A stretch of DNA of 5,841 bases from Bacteroidia bacterium (GTDB lineage: Bacteria; Bacteroidota; Bacteroidia; AKYH767-A; OLB10): contig JANWID010000157.1 of assembly GCA_025450095.1 (NCBI GenBank), positions 1-5,841 of the forward strand, in the 5' to 3' direction. Positions 1-5,841 of the stretch are shown here, in pieces. Positions within the stretch are counted from its first letter, which is position 1; every line of letters begins with the position of its first letter. A program made the position numbers and the translations under genes. The notes beneath the pieces are model-generated. The model worked only from the letters and a program-made list of their open reading frames with translations, searched no databases and was not told the DNA's origin.

Positions 1-645
1 ATATTTTGTAAATACCAGATCCCAGTCATTTTTCTTTGGTGCTACATCAGCCATACCGCCACCATTCTCGAAAGAAAAATAAACCAATGAGTAATCCTGA
101 TTTTTTGGAATAGTGAATTCTGTAACCTGGGTGTTGTTGTAAAGTGAGAACCTGATTCGATATTCCGTTGCGTTTACCCACAACAGTTGCATTTTTCGCC
201 AGCGTGCTGCACCAAAATGTTCAGTGCGTCCCCGGTCTATTACATAAACATGATTGTAACTTTGCATTCCGGGATCTGTCCAATTTCCAAACGCGGTTGA
301 GTCGTCGTATAAATTATCCGTTTCCGTTTTCCATTCATGCCCGGTACTGTCGGCCAAACTCATATCATTAACACCAGTGTTGGCAACAAACATATACTTG
401 CCGGTATTCAAATAAACCCGGAATCCGTTTGGTGAAGCCTCGAAAGCCAGGTCATAGGAGCGATAAGGAACTACTTTTTGTTTCCCGGTTTCAAAATCAA
501 CATAAACCTGGTTATCGTAATACACACCCATTTCAGCGGCCATGGTTTGCACTTCGCCTGGTGGAGGCAATACAACAGGAGTATCTTCCTTTTCGCAAGA
601 AGAGAAAATAGCAATTATAATCAGGAGATAAAAAATTCGTTTCAT
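1..645 (-). CDS. HmuY-family haem-binding surface lipoprotein, 3'-truncated by window edge
   Basis: This reading frame has no stop over 215 codons and continues past the left edge. The N-terminus is a lipoprotein signal: MKR, a hydrophobic run (residues 4-14), then SSC with Cys17 as the lipidated residue. The mature start C-E-K-E-D places K-E-D at +3 to +5, which fits the Bacteroidota surface lipoprotein export signal (K followed by two acidic residues), so the protein is probably displayed outside the cell. The body is beta-rich with two HmuY-family hallmarks: SYDLAFEAS (residues 63-71) after a DFETGK strand, and WDLVFTKY (208-215). HmuY proteins bind haem and deliver it to a TonB-dependent receptor. 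His103, His132 and His143 or nearby Met residues are possible ligands, but I cannot assign them. The ATG shares bases with the TGA of the upstream receptor gene (ATGA), so translation is probably coupled. Family assignment is from memory of motifs; the ligand bound (haem or another) is inference. Confidence 0.82.
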   Translation of the reverse strand, partial: MKRIFYLLIIIAIFSSCEKEDTPVVLPPPGEVQTMAAEMGVYYDNQVYVDFETGKQKVVPYRSYDLAFEASPNGFRVYLNTGKYMFVANTGVNDMSLADSTGHEWKTETDNLYDDSTAFGNWTDPGMQSYNHVYVIDRGRTEHFGAARWRKMQLLWVNATEYRIRFSLYNNTQVTEFTIPKNQDYSLVYFSFENGGGMADVAPKKNDWDLVFTKY

Positions 646-2855
646 TTTCCTAATGCGAATTGAAGTTTTACAAACCAGGTTCTTCCTGTGCCAACAGCTT
701 GATCATTGTCCACAGAGCTATGTGCAGAACCAGGAGTAACCGCACTGATGTTGGTGATATTCAGAATATTTTTTACACCCGTTCCAACATAAATGCGACC
801 TTTCAAAAATTCTTTTCTCAACGTAGCATCCAAAAACTTGTAGCTTTCATTTGAGAATTGCGTAATCGTATTATCAGCATTCAGTTTGTAACCGGGAAGC
901 TTTCCATTGTATTTAAAATAAACAGCGCCGGTAAGTTTAATTTTCTTAAAAAAGTACTGTGTGTTGATAGCCAGGTCCGGACTATAAATGTATTTATCGA
1001 AATCACCACTGTCGGAGTATATGTTATAACGACCCGTTAACCCGGCACCTATATTCACGGAGAGGTTATTCCATGTTATGCCGTGTGAAATGCTTCCTCC
1101 ATGGGTGGAGAAATGACCGATATTAATGTAAGTATATAGCGATGCCGCAGGAATGGGTTGCGCGAGTGTGATCAGGTTATCGATGTCATTGTAGAATCCG
1201 GAAAGCTGTGTGTTATGAATAGTTTTTCCAAAACTTGTTGTTTTATTAAGTGCTACAAAAAAATTATCAGAATTTTCAGGTTGAAGATCTTCGTTACCGC
1301 GAATATTGTGATTGATATCCACGAAATAGAGATAGCGTTCTTTGATTCCTGGTGCACGATACCCTTTGCCATAAGAAACACGTGCCTGGATATTCTTTCC
1401 AAAATCATACTTCACCATGATTGATGGCACAACCGGAGAATTAAAATCGGTGTTGTATGAAAACCGAACACCAGGCTTCAGTTGCAGGTTCTTAATAGGT
1501 TGATATTCGGCACTTGCGAATAATGCATAATCACCTGTTTGCTCTACCTGTTCGGTGAAGCGTGTACCATCGGCATTATCAACTGCGATATCAATTCCTG
1601 CCTGGTAATTAATTTTGGCGTTTTCTTTTGATCTGCTGAAAACCATTCGACCCATCCATGAATTCATGATCGTGGTATCCTGTTCTTCAACACCCGGAAC
1701 CAATACTTCATTCAGCGATACCAGATCTTTGCGATATGTATTTTTTGTGCGGTTATAAAGTGAATAAGAAACGACTCCGGTTGCTGACCAGTTCCTGTTC
1801 ATAACGAGTGATCCGTTTACCTGGTTGGTAATCCTGACAGTTTTATAATATTCATCGAAGGCATATGCGAAATAAGGTGAGATTCGCGGAGTACCTTTAT
1901 TGGAAAGCTTTTCATAAAAACCATTAAGCTGGTAATTCAGAACTAGGTTTCGGATGATGAAGCGATAATTAATATTTCCAAAATATTGCTCTTTCGGTTT
2001 CCATTCCTGCCACCTGCCCGTATCAGCTACAGACCACCCATCAAAAAAATTGCGACCGCCACTTACCAGCAAAGCCGATTTTCCTTTTGAAAAACCTGCG
2101 AATGCATCCATATTATATTGACCAATGCTTTCATACATCAGGTTGGCGCCGGCCTGGTATTGATTTTCGACAGCCTGCTTTGTGATCAGGTTGATAACTC
2201 CTCCGGCGGCATCAGTTCCAAAAGAAGTGGCCATAGGCCCATTGATCACTTCAATGCGTTCCACATTATTCAAATTGATTTGTCCCAGGTCAATATTTCC
2301 ATCAAGTCTTCCGATCACCGGAACTCCGTCGACCAGGATTTTTATATTTTGCCCGGTTAAACCGTTCATAGTCAAACCAGATCCTAAAACAGCATCCTGG
2401 GTGACACGCATATTCAATTGCTGTGAAAGCAATTCATCCAGGTTTGAGGCCGCCTGGCTTTCAATTTGGTTTCTACTTATAACGGTGACGGGGTGAACGC
2501 TTTCGCTGGTCGAACGAGCTTTATATTCTGAAGTAACAGTTATTTGGCCGAGGTCAATTTTCTTGTCGACTAGGCTTATTTTAATGTCACCTGTTATCGA
2601 AGGAAATGTATCAACGTGATTTTCAAAGGATACGTGAGAGATCACAACTTGTACTTTTTTAAGATACGTACCTGTTTTCACCCGACCCCCTGCATCTGAA
2701 ATCAGGACCACGTTTTGTCCATCCTCAAGGTTTTTTAAGAACACAATTGCCTGGTTTACCGGAACCCCCGTTGGATCAGTTACTATAACGGACTGCCCAT
2801 TGGAAATGGTTGGTAATAAAAGGGTAGCAGCAATGATTAATTTAAAAAAGTTCAC
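642..2855 (-). CDS. TonB-dependent outer-membrane receptor, probable haem/iron type (HmuR-like)
   Basis: This is a complete 737-residue receptor. A signal peptide (1-20, cleavage likely SNG|QS) is followed by a carboxypeptidase-regulatory-like beta domain (about 22-98), typical of Bacteroidota receptors. Next come a TonB-box-like QITVTSE (104-110), the plug domain (about 117-228, with LDELLSQQLNMRV, ILVDGVPV and VERIEVINGPMATSFGTDAAGGVINL-type motifs) and a beta-barrel to the end. YRAP (499-502) and NEDL (521-524) bracket His516 and match the YRAP/NPDL signature of haem receptors, so haem is the likely substrate. The start is GTG: an in-frame TAG lies only three codons upstream, and no later start keeps the signal peptide. 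There is no Shine-Dalgarno sequence. The C-terminus ends FALGK rather than on the usual aromatic residue, but the final strand (TWFVKLQF) looks intact. The gene overlaps the following HmuY-like gene by 4 bases, a receptor-lipoprotein pairing that supports haem uptake. An alternative substrate such as a siderophore or cobalamin cannot be excluded. Confidence 0.9.
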   Translation of the reverse strand: MNFFKLIIAATLLLPTISNGQSVIVTDPTGVPVNQAIVFLKNLEDGQNVVLISDAGGRVKTGTYLKKVQVVISHVSFENHVDTFPSITGDIKISLVDKKIDLGQITVTSEYKARSTSESVHPVTVISRNQIESQAASNLDELLSQQLNMRVTQDAVLGSGLTMNGLTGQNIKILVDGVPVIGRLDGNIDLGQINLNNVERIEVINGPMATSFGTDAAGGVINLITKQAVENQYQAGANLMYESIGQYNMDAFAGFSKGKSALLVSGGRNFFDGWSVADTGRWQEWKPKEQYFGNINYRFIIRNLVLNYQLNGFYEKLSNKGTPRISPYFAYAFDEYYKTVRITNQVNGSLVMNRNWSATGVVSYSLYNRTKNTYRKDLVSLNEVLVPGVEEQDTTIMNSWMGRMVFSRSKENAKINYQAGIDIAVDNADGTRFTEQVEQTGDYALFASAEYQPIKNLQLKPGVRFSYNTDFNSPVVPSIMVKYDFGKNIQARVSYGKGYRAPGIKERYLYFVDINHNIRGNEDLQPENSDNFFVALNKTTSFGKTIHNTQLSGFYNDIDNLITLAQPIPAASLYTYINIGHFSTHGGSISHGITWNNLSVNIGAGLTGRYNIYSDSGDFDKYIYSPDLAINTQYFFKKIKLTGAVYFKYNGKLPGYKLNADNTITQFSNESYKFLDATLRKEFLKGRIYVGTGVKNILNITNISAVTPGSAHSSVDNDQAVGTGRTWFVKLQFALGK

Positions 2856-2859
2856 GGTG

Positions 2860-2867
2860 CGAAACTA
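2860..2867 (-). promoter_or_regulatory. Possible -7 promoter element of the receptor gene
   Basis: Read on the minus strand, this is TAGTTTCG, one mismatch from the Bacteroidota -7 consensus TAnnTTTG. Only four bases (CACC) separate it from the GTG start, so transcription would begin at or next to the start codon. No TTG lies 19-21 bases upstream, which weakens the call. An alternative is a TTGACA sequence further upstream (minus strand, overlapping the 2903-2914 palindrome), but it has no good partner box. Confidence 0.3.
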
Positions 2868-2902
2868 CTTCGCCTATTTCTTTTTGAGGGCACATATGCT
2901 TA

Positions 2903-2951
2903 TGACAATTGTCAATTTTTGCAGGGTTTTGACAGAGCCGTGACATTGTCA
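2903..2951. promoter_or_regulatory. Operator-like cluster of TGACA/TGTCA palindromes
   Basis: Two palindromes share the same half-site: a perfect 12-bp TGACAATTGTCA at 2903-2914 and an 11-bp TGACA-T-TGTCA at 2941-2951, with centres 37-38 bp apart. A further lone TGACA lies at 2930-2934. They sit 48 to 96 bases upstream of the receptor GTG, a position suited to a repressor or activator. The symmetric half-sites suggest a dimeric regulator. I do not recognise the family; it does not look like a classical Fur box. Binding and regulation are inference from symmetry and position. Confidence 0.45.
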
Positions 2952-2981
2952 TGAAAATGGCTTGTTGTATTTTTTGAAGAA

Positions 2982-3012
2982 AACCGGGTAAAATTGTTCA
3001 TAAGTCCCGGTT
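2982..3012. repeat. Short inverted repeat (7-bp stem)
   Basis: AACCGGG at 2982-2988 is the exact reverse complement of CCCGGTT at 3006-3012, with a 17-base A/T-rich spacer. It lies midway between the divergent genes. It has no T-run that would make it a terminator, and the loop is long, so it could be a weak RNA hairpin, a protein-binding site or chance. Confidence 0.25.
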
Positions 3013-3173
3013 ATTATAAGGGTTGAGAAAGAGGCTAAAGCACGTTTTTTACGAAATTTACAGGGAAGTTTTTCGTTCAATGATTTCAGTCCGGGAAGTA
3101 GTAAAGAAACGGCTCTGGAATCCCGATCACAACCAACAGTTCAGAGCATTTGAAACAACAAACAACAACAAAT

Positions 3174-4037
3174 ATGAGCACAGGAATCGTTAAGCAGGAA
3201 TTAAAGAGTTTAATGGAGATGATACAGGAGCAACAACAGCTTGTGTTATCATACGAAGGAAAAATCCCACAGATTGAATTGGATATCCTGATGAACAATA
3301 TCCGTAAAGCTTACGAACTATTCCTAACGCTTAATAAAACGGATAAATCAGAAGTGCCGGTAGCACCGCCAGTTCAGGAACCAGTTGAATATAAACATCC
3401 GGATGATTTGATTGCTGAAGTAGCAACGGCTGAGCCAGAAATCGAAGTACCAACAATAGAGCCACCAGCTCCGATTATCAGTGAAGCAGCACCCGTAAAA
3501 ATTGAATCAACAGATAACGGCCGGCCACATGTGCAACCTGAAATATTTTTGGCCAGTGTTGATGTTCCTGTTGTTGAAGAAAAGAATGAAGTTATCACAG
3601 AAGCAGTTTTACCTACAGCCGCTATGGCAAAGGAAAGAACACGGGAATATGTAAAATCTACTGCTAAAGCCGCAACTGCATCATTGTTTGATGATGCTCC
3701 TACTATCGCAGGTCAGTTCCAGAATGCTACAACAGTCAGGGATAAAATTGCAGGAACAAAAGAGGATAAGAGTATTGCAGAAAAATTACAGCAAGACCCG
3801 TTGACTGATTTGAAAAAATCGATCGGCATCAACGAAAAATTCGCTTTCATTAATGAACTTTTTGATGGCAATCTTGAAGGTTATAACGCAGCAATCGATA
3901 AATTGAATAATTGCGGAAGCCTTGATGCTGCACTGGGAGTACTTTCAAGTCAGCTTGCTGATACTTACAACTGGACCGATGACGGAACGCGTTTTCAACA
4001 GCTCAGGAATTTGATCGTTCGACGCTTCAGTGCGTAA
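3174..4037 (+). CDS. Conserved Bacteroidota protein of unknown function with Pro/Glu/Ala-rich linker
   Basis: This protein has 287 residues, no signal peptide and no membrane segment, so it is probably cytoplasmic. Residues 1-55 are predicted helical (KQELKSLMEMIQEQQQL, then IPQIELDILMNNIRKAYELFL). Residues about 58-190 are a low-complexity linker rich in Pro, Glu, Ala and Val that looks disordered. Residues about 198-287 form a compact C-terminal region (DLKKSIGINEKFAFINELF, LEGYNAAIDKLN, then a final RRF). From memory, this pairing of a conserved IPQIELD-type N-terminus and an INEKF.FINELF C-terminus recurs in Bacteroidota proteins annotated only as hypothetical. I know of no assigned function. 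I chose the ATG at 3174 rather than an in-frame TTG at 3150, because the intervening bases are an A/C-rich leader that would encode a QQTTTN-type tail. The M28 peptidase gene starts 3 bases after the stop, so the two are almost certainly co-transcribed. A scaffold or partner-binding role is possible but unsupported. Confidence 0.85.
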   Translation: MSTGIVKQELKSLMEMIQEQQQLVLSYEGKIPQIELDILMNNIRKAYELFLTLNKTDKSEVPVAPPVQEPVEYKHPDDLIAEVATAEPEIEVPTIEPPAPIISEAAPVKIESTDNGRPHVQPEIFLASVDVPVVEEKNEVITEAVLPTAAMAKERTREYVKSTAKAATASLFDDAPTIAGQFQNATTVRDKIAGTKEDKSIAEKLQQDPLTDLKKSIGINEKFAFINELFDGNLEGYNAAIDKLNNCGSLDAALGVLSSQLADTYNWTDDGTRFQQLRNLIVRRFSA

Positions 4038-4040
4038 ACC

Positions 4041-5300
4041 ATGAACGGGCTTTTTAATAAAACGACAGTCATTTTTACCTGGCTGATTTCGTTGCTTCCT
4101 TTCCAGGTGTTCAGCCAATATGCCAACGACGTTATTAAAAAACTTGCATCACCATCATTCAATGGAAGAGGATACTATAAGAATGGTGATGGCAAGGCGG
4201 CAGATTTTATTACTCAGGAATTTATAAAAGCAGGCCTGCAACCCGTTAAAGGAAATTATATTCAGCCGTTCGCTTTTCCCGTCAACACCTTTCCGGGCAA
4301 AATGAAAGTAAAGATCGGCAAACACAAACTGGTTCCCGGCAAAGATTATATAGTAAGCCCGGCATGTCCATCGATCAAAGGTAAATTCGAGGTTCATAAA
4401 GTCACATTTCCATTACAGACGTTCAATATGTTCGATAACGGAAATGATTTTATTTTACTTGACAAATCGGGACTGGATTCAACAGGGATGGCGGCCATCG
4501 ATTCTATTTCACGCAATCCTCCGCCTGTGAATGGAGTGATCGTTGCGGAAGAAAAAAAACTAACCTGGAGTGTTTCGGTAAAACCCAACAGCCAGGCATT
4601 TATCAGGGTATTTAAAAGCGCTATACCCGATGATGCGAAAAATATTGAATTGGACATTGAAAGCAAATTTATTTCCGAACACAAAACACAGAATGTATTG
4701 GGAATGGTTCCGGGATCACTTTATCCCGATTCATTTATCGTGTTTACTGCACATTATGACCACCTGGGAAGAATGGGCAAGAAAGCATTATTCCCGGGAG
4801 CGAATGATAATGCAAGCGGAACAGCCATGATCATTGACCTGGCCAGGTATTACGGACAACCTGCAAATCGTCCGAAGTGTTCTGTTTTATTTATCGCCTT
4901 CGCGGGAGAAGAGGCAGGATTGATTGGTTCGAGGTATTACACTGAAAATCCAATATTGCCTCTTGAACAAATCGGGTTCCTGATCAATCTGGACCTCATG
5001 GGAAATGGAGTAGATGGTGTGATGGTAGTAAATGGCGAATTGCACGAAAAGGAGTTCAACATACTCGACAGCCTGAATAAAAATCAGAACCTGGTAAAGG
5101 AAATTGGTAAACGAGGTAAAGCGCGCAACAGCGATCACTATTATTTCAGTGAGCGGGGGGTGCCGGCGTTTTTCCTTTACACCCAGGGAGGATCAAAAGC
5201 ATATCATGATATTTATGATGTGCCTTCGGCAATAAAACTCGAAGAGTTTGAGGATATCAAGACGTTGTTGAAGGGATTTGTGAATGAGTTAGCGAATTAA
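4041..5300 (+). CDS. Exported M28-family zinc aminopeptidase
   Basis: This is a 419-residue protein with a signal peptide (hydrophobic residues 8-24, cleavage near VFS|Q26), so it acts in the periplasm or envelope. The N-terminal part (about 27-60) resembles the ASPSFNGRGYYKNGDGKAA-type lead-in common to Bacteroidota M28 peptidases, and about 85-215 is a less conserved insert. The catalytic domain (about 215-415) has the full set of family residues: His238 in TAHYDHLG, bridging Asp256 in PGANDNASG, catalytic Glu290 and ligand Glu291 in AGEEAGLIGS, Asp318 in NLDLMG and His389 in YHDIYDVP. A two-zinc aminopeptidase releasing N-terminal residues from peptides is therefore expected; substrate preference cannot be read from the sequence. 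The ATG follows the upstream gene's stop by 3 bases with no Shine-Dalgarno sequence, implying co-transcription and perhaps coupling. Length is normal and the frame is intact. The stop codon lies inside the left copy of a 10-bp direct repeat flanking a palindromic element. Confidence 0.93.
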   Translation: MNGLFNKTTVIFTWLISLLPFQVFSQYANDVIKKLASPSFNGRGYYKNGDGKAADFITQEFIKAGLQPVKGNYIQPFAFPVNTFPGKMKVKIGKHKLVPGKDYIVSPACPSIKGKFEVHKVTFPLQTFNMFDNGNDFILLDKSGLDSTGMAAIDSISRNPPPVNGVIVAEEKKLTWSVSVKPNSQAFIRVFKSAIPDDAKNIELDIESKFISEHKTQNVLGMVPGSLYPDSFIVFTAHYDHLGRMGKKALFPGANDNASGTAMIIDLARYYGQPANRPKCSVLFIAFAGEEAGLIGSRYYTENPILPLEQIGFLINLDLMGNGVDGVMVVNGELHEKEFNILDSLNKNQNLVKEIGKRGKARNSDHYYFSERGVPAFFLYTQGGSKAYHDIYDVPSAIKLEEFEDIKTLLKGFVNELAN

Positions 5301-5305
5301 CCACA
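5296..5305 (+). repeat. Left copy of 10-bp direct repeat (putative target-site duplication)
   Basis: ATTAACCACA here is repeated exactly at 5441-5450, on the other side of a 135-bp palindromic segment. It contains the TAA stop codon of the peptidase gene. Exact direct repeats bounding an inverted-repeat element are the usual trace of transposition. Confidence 0.55.
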
Positions 5306-5440
5306 TACTTAAGGGAACCTCTATAAATCTACTTATACTGCGTTATGAGAATTTTTTAAAATCCTCATTTACCTTATGTAAACTCCGGTTTTAAAAAATT
5401 CTCATGCCTTGTCTAAGCGATTTTTAGAGGCTCCCTTAAT
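5306..5440. mobile_element. Palindromic MITE-like element, non-coding
   Basis: The segment folds almost completely onto itself around a centre near 5375. The outer arms (5309-5329 and 5419-5439) match as inverted repeats at 19 of 21 positions. The inner arms (5345-5361 and 5389-5405) are a perfect 17-bp inverted repeat. At the centre, TTTAC and GTAAA close a CTTAT loop (5368-5382). It has no gene and is bounded by exact 10-bp direct repeats, as expected for a miniature inverted-repeat transposable element moved by a transposase encoded elsewhere. The ends are slightly asymmetric: three bases lie between the left direct repeat and the inverted repeat, and one base on the right. As RNA it would be a strong hairpin and could end or stabilise the peptidase transcript, so a terminator-like role is an alternative or additional reading. 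I cannot name a parent insertion sequence. Confidence 0.6.
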
Positions 5441-5450
5441 ATTAACCACA
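5441..5450 (+). repeat. Right copy of 10-bp direct repeat (putative target-site duplication)
   Basis: This is an exact copy of ATTAACCACA at 5296-5305. It begins directly after the palindromic element and lies in the spacer of the presumed lutB promoter. Confidence 0.55.
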
Positions 5451-5459
5451 CTTTATTTT

Positions 5460-5467
5460 TACTTTTG
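5460..5467 (+). promoter_or_regulatory. -7 promoter element of the lutB-like gene
   Basis: TACTTTTG is an exact match to the Bacteroidota primary sigma factor -7 consensus TAnnTTTG. The best -33 candidate at proper spacing is TTA at 5436-5438 (two of three bases of TTG), which lies in the right end of the palindromic element. The GTG start codon follows after only five bases, so the predicted transcript start falls at or next to the start codon. Confidence 0.55.
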
Positions 5468-5472
5468 TCATT

Positions 5473-5841
5473 GTGAGTAATCCACACGACATTTTCAATC
5501 GCGATATTTCCGATGATCAACGGGACCAGGAATGGTCTGTGTCAGTGGCTGAAGCTAAAAAATTATACCAGGTTGCTTTTGATGAAAGTATAAGACAATT
5601 TTCAAACCTTGAAACAGCGAAACGACGTGCAGCGTTTACGCGGTGGAAGGCACTCGAGAATCTCGATAAATATCTTATCCAGTTTGAGGCAAATTTTATC
5701 AAAGCCGGAGGTAAGGTCATTTGGGCGCAGGATGGGGCAGAAGCATGCACTGAAATAATTTCAATCATCAACCGCTCAGGTGCTACCACTATTGTCAAAT
5801 CAAAATCCCTGACGGGAGGCGAGATTCACCTGGATGAAGCG
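5473..5841 (+). CDS. lutB: LutB/LldF-type lactate-utilisation iron-sulfur protein, N-terminal part, truncated by window edge
   Basis: The frame stays open for 123 codons to the right edge. Family motifs in order are LENLDKYL (61-68) with the following FEANF, AGGKVIWA (78-85), AEACTEII (about 90-97) and IVKSKSL (107-113), then EIHLDEA. These correspond to the N-terminal half of LutB/LldF proteins, where the LUD domain begins. The C-terminal ferredoxin-like cysteine motifs lie beyond the window and are not seen. LutB works with LutA and LutC in cytoplasmic oxidation of L-lactate to pyruvate. I chose GTG at 5473 because the frame is open only back to a TAA at 5443-5445, with no ATG, GTG or TTG between. 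Later GTG codons (23 and 25) are alternatives that would shorten the variable N-terminus. There is no Shine-Dalgarno sequence, and the -7 element lies five bases upstream, suggesting a leaderless message. The LutB versus paralogous LUD-protein assignment rests on motif memory. Confidence 0.82.
   Translation, partial: MSNPHDIFNRDISDDQRDQEWSVSVAEAKKLYQVAFDESIRQFSNLETAKRRAAFTRWKALENLDKYLIQFEANFIKAGGKVIWAQDGAEACTEIISIINRSGATTIVKSKSLTGGEIHLDEA

Larger units (their letters stand above)
2856..3173. other. Divergent intergenic region between the receptor and the unknown-protein operon
   Basis: These 318 bases separate two divergently oriented genes and hold no credible coding frame. The receptor-proximal half has a cluster of TGACA/TGTCA half-sites (2903-2951) and a -7-like element next to the receptor start. 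The middle has a 7-bp inverted repeat (2982-3012). The last 24 bases before the plus-strand gene are A/C-rich (repeated AAC/ACA), as is common for untranslated leaders in Bacteroidota, and carry no Shine-Dalgarno sequence. I see no convincing TTG plus TAnnTTTG pair for the plus-strand gene. TATTTTTTG at 2968-2976 is one base too long to match the -7 consensus. Confidence 0.7.

Noticed and set aside
2182..2496. 104-codon plus-strand open frame opposite the receptor plug domain
   Set aside because: It is antisense to a well-supported receptor plug region and its translation shows no recognisable domain; it is a shadow frame.
2982..3012. Inverted repeat as a rho-independent terminator
   Set aside because: The stem is 7 bp with a 17-base loop and no following T-run on either strand, and it lies between two divergent gene starts where no terminator is needed.
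3150..3173. Upstream TTG start extending the unknown protein by 8 residues
   Set aside because: The extension is encoded by an A/C-rich repetitive leader, and an ATG follows directly; the leader is better read as untranslated.
3153..3173. AACAACAAACAACAACAA-type short repeat
   Set aside because: It is a low-complexity leader common before Bacteroidota genes, not a CRISPR or functional tandem repeat.
5517..5798. 93-codon minus-strand open frame at the right edge
   Set aside because: It is antisense to the lutB-like gene, whose motifs are clear; no domain is recognised in the minus-strand translation.
1..5841. tRNA, rRNA, CRISPR array, toxin-antitoxin or defence genes
   Set aside because: No cloverleaf-like, rRNA-like or regularly spaced repeat sequence was seen, and no open frame carries motifs of those systems.

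Overview
The window looks like chromosomal DNA of a member of the Bacteroidota, plausibly a Chitinophagia- or Sphingobacteriia-type environmental organism. The evidence is a TonB-dependent receptor carrying an N-terminal carboxypeptidase-regulatory-like domain, a HmuY-type surface lipoprotein with a Bacteroidota lipoprotein export signal, an absence of Shine-Dalgarno sequences, A/C-rich leaders and a perfect TAnnTTTG -7 promoter element. The genus is not resolvable from this sequence.

Layout. Positions 1-2855 (minus strand) form a two-gene haem/iron uptake unit. It is transcribed leftward and consists of an outer-membrane TonB-dependent receptor (642-2855, GTG start) followed, with a 4-base ATGA overlap, by a HmuY-family lipoprotein that runs off the left edge. 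Positions 2856-3173 are a divergent intergenic region with a cluster of TGACA/TGTCA half-sites, including two palindromes close to the receptor start. Positions 3174-5300 (plus strand) hold a second two-gene unit: a conserved protein of unknown function with helical ends and a Pro/Glu/Ala-rich linker, then 3 bases later an exported M28-family zinc aminopeptidase with all metal-binding residues present. Positions 5301-5472 contain a 131-bp near-palindrome bounded by a perfect 10-bp direct repeat, which reads as a small non-autonomous inserted element. Immediately after it come a -7 promoter element and the 5' part of a LutB/LldF-type lactate-utilisation iron-sulfur protein, which runs off the right edge.

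How it works together. The receptor and lipoprotein probably cooperate at the cell surface: the lipoprotein captures haem and hands it to the receptor for TonB-powered import. The receptor has the YRAP...NxDL signature of haem receptors. The peptidase is exported and probably trims peptides in the periplasm or at the envelope; its upstream partner is of unknown role. LutB would begin a lactate-oxidation operon. Nothing shows that the three units act in one pathway.

Most interesting points: the palindromic element with its putative target-site duplication, which ends just upstream of the lutB promoter; the operator-like palindromes before the haem receptor; and two GTG-started genes with -7-like elements only 4-5 bases before the start codon, suggesting leaderless mRNAs. 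I found no convincing undescribed multi-gene system.
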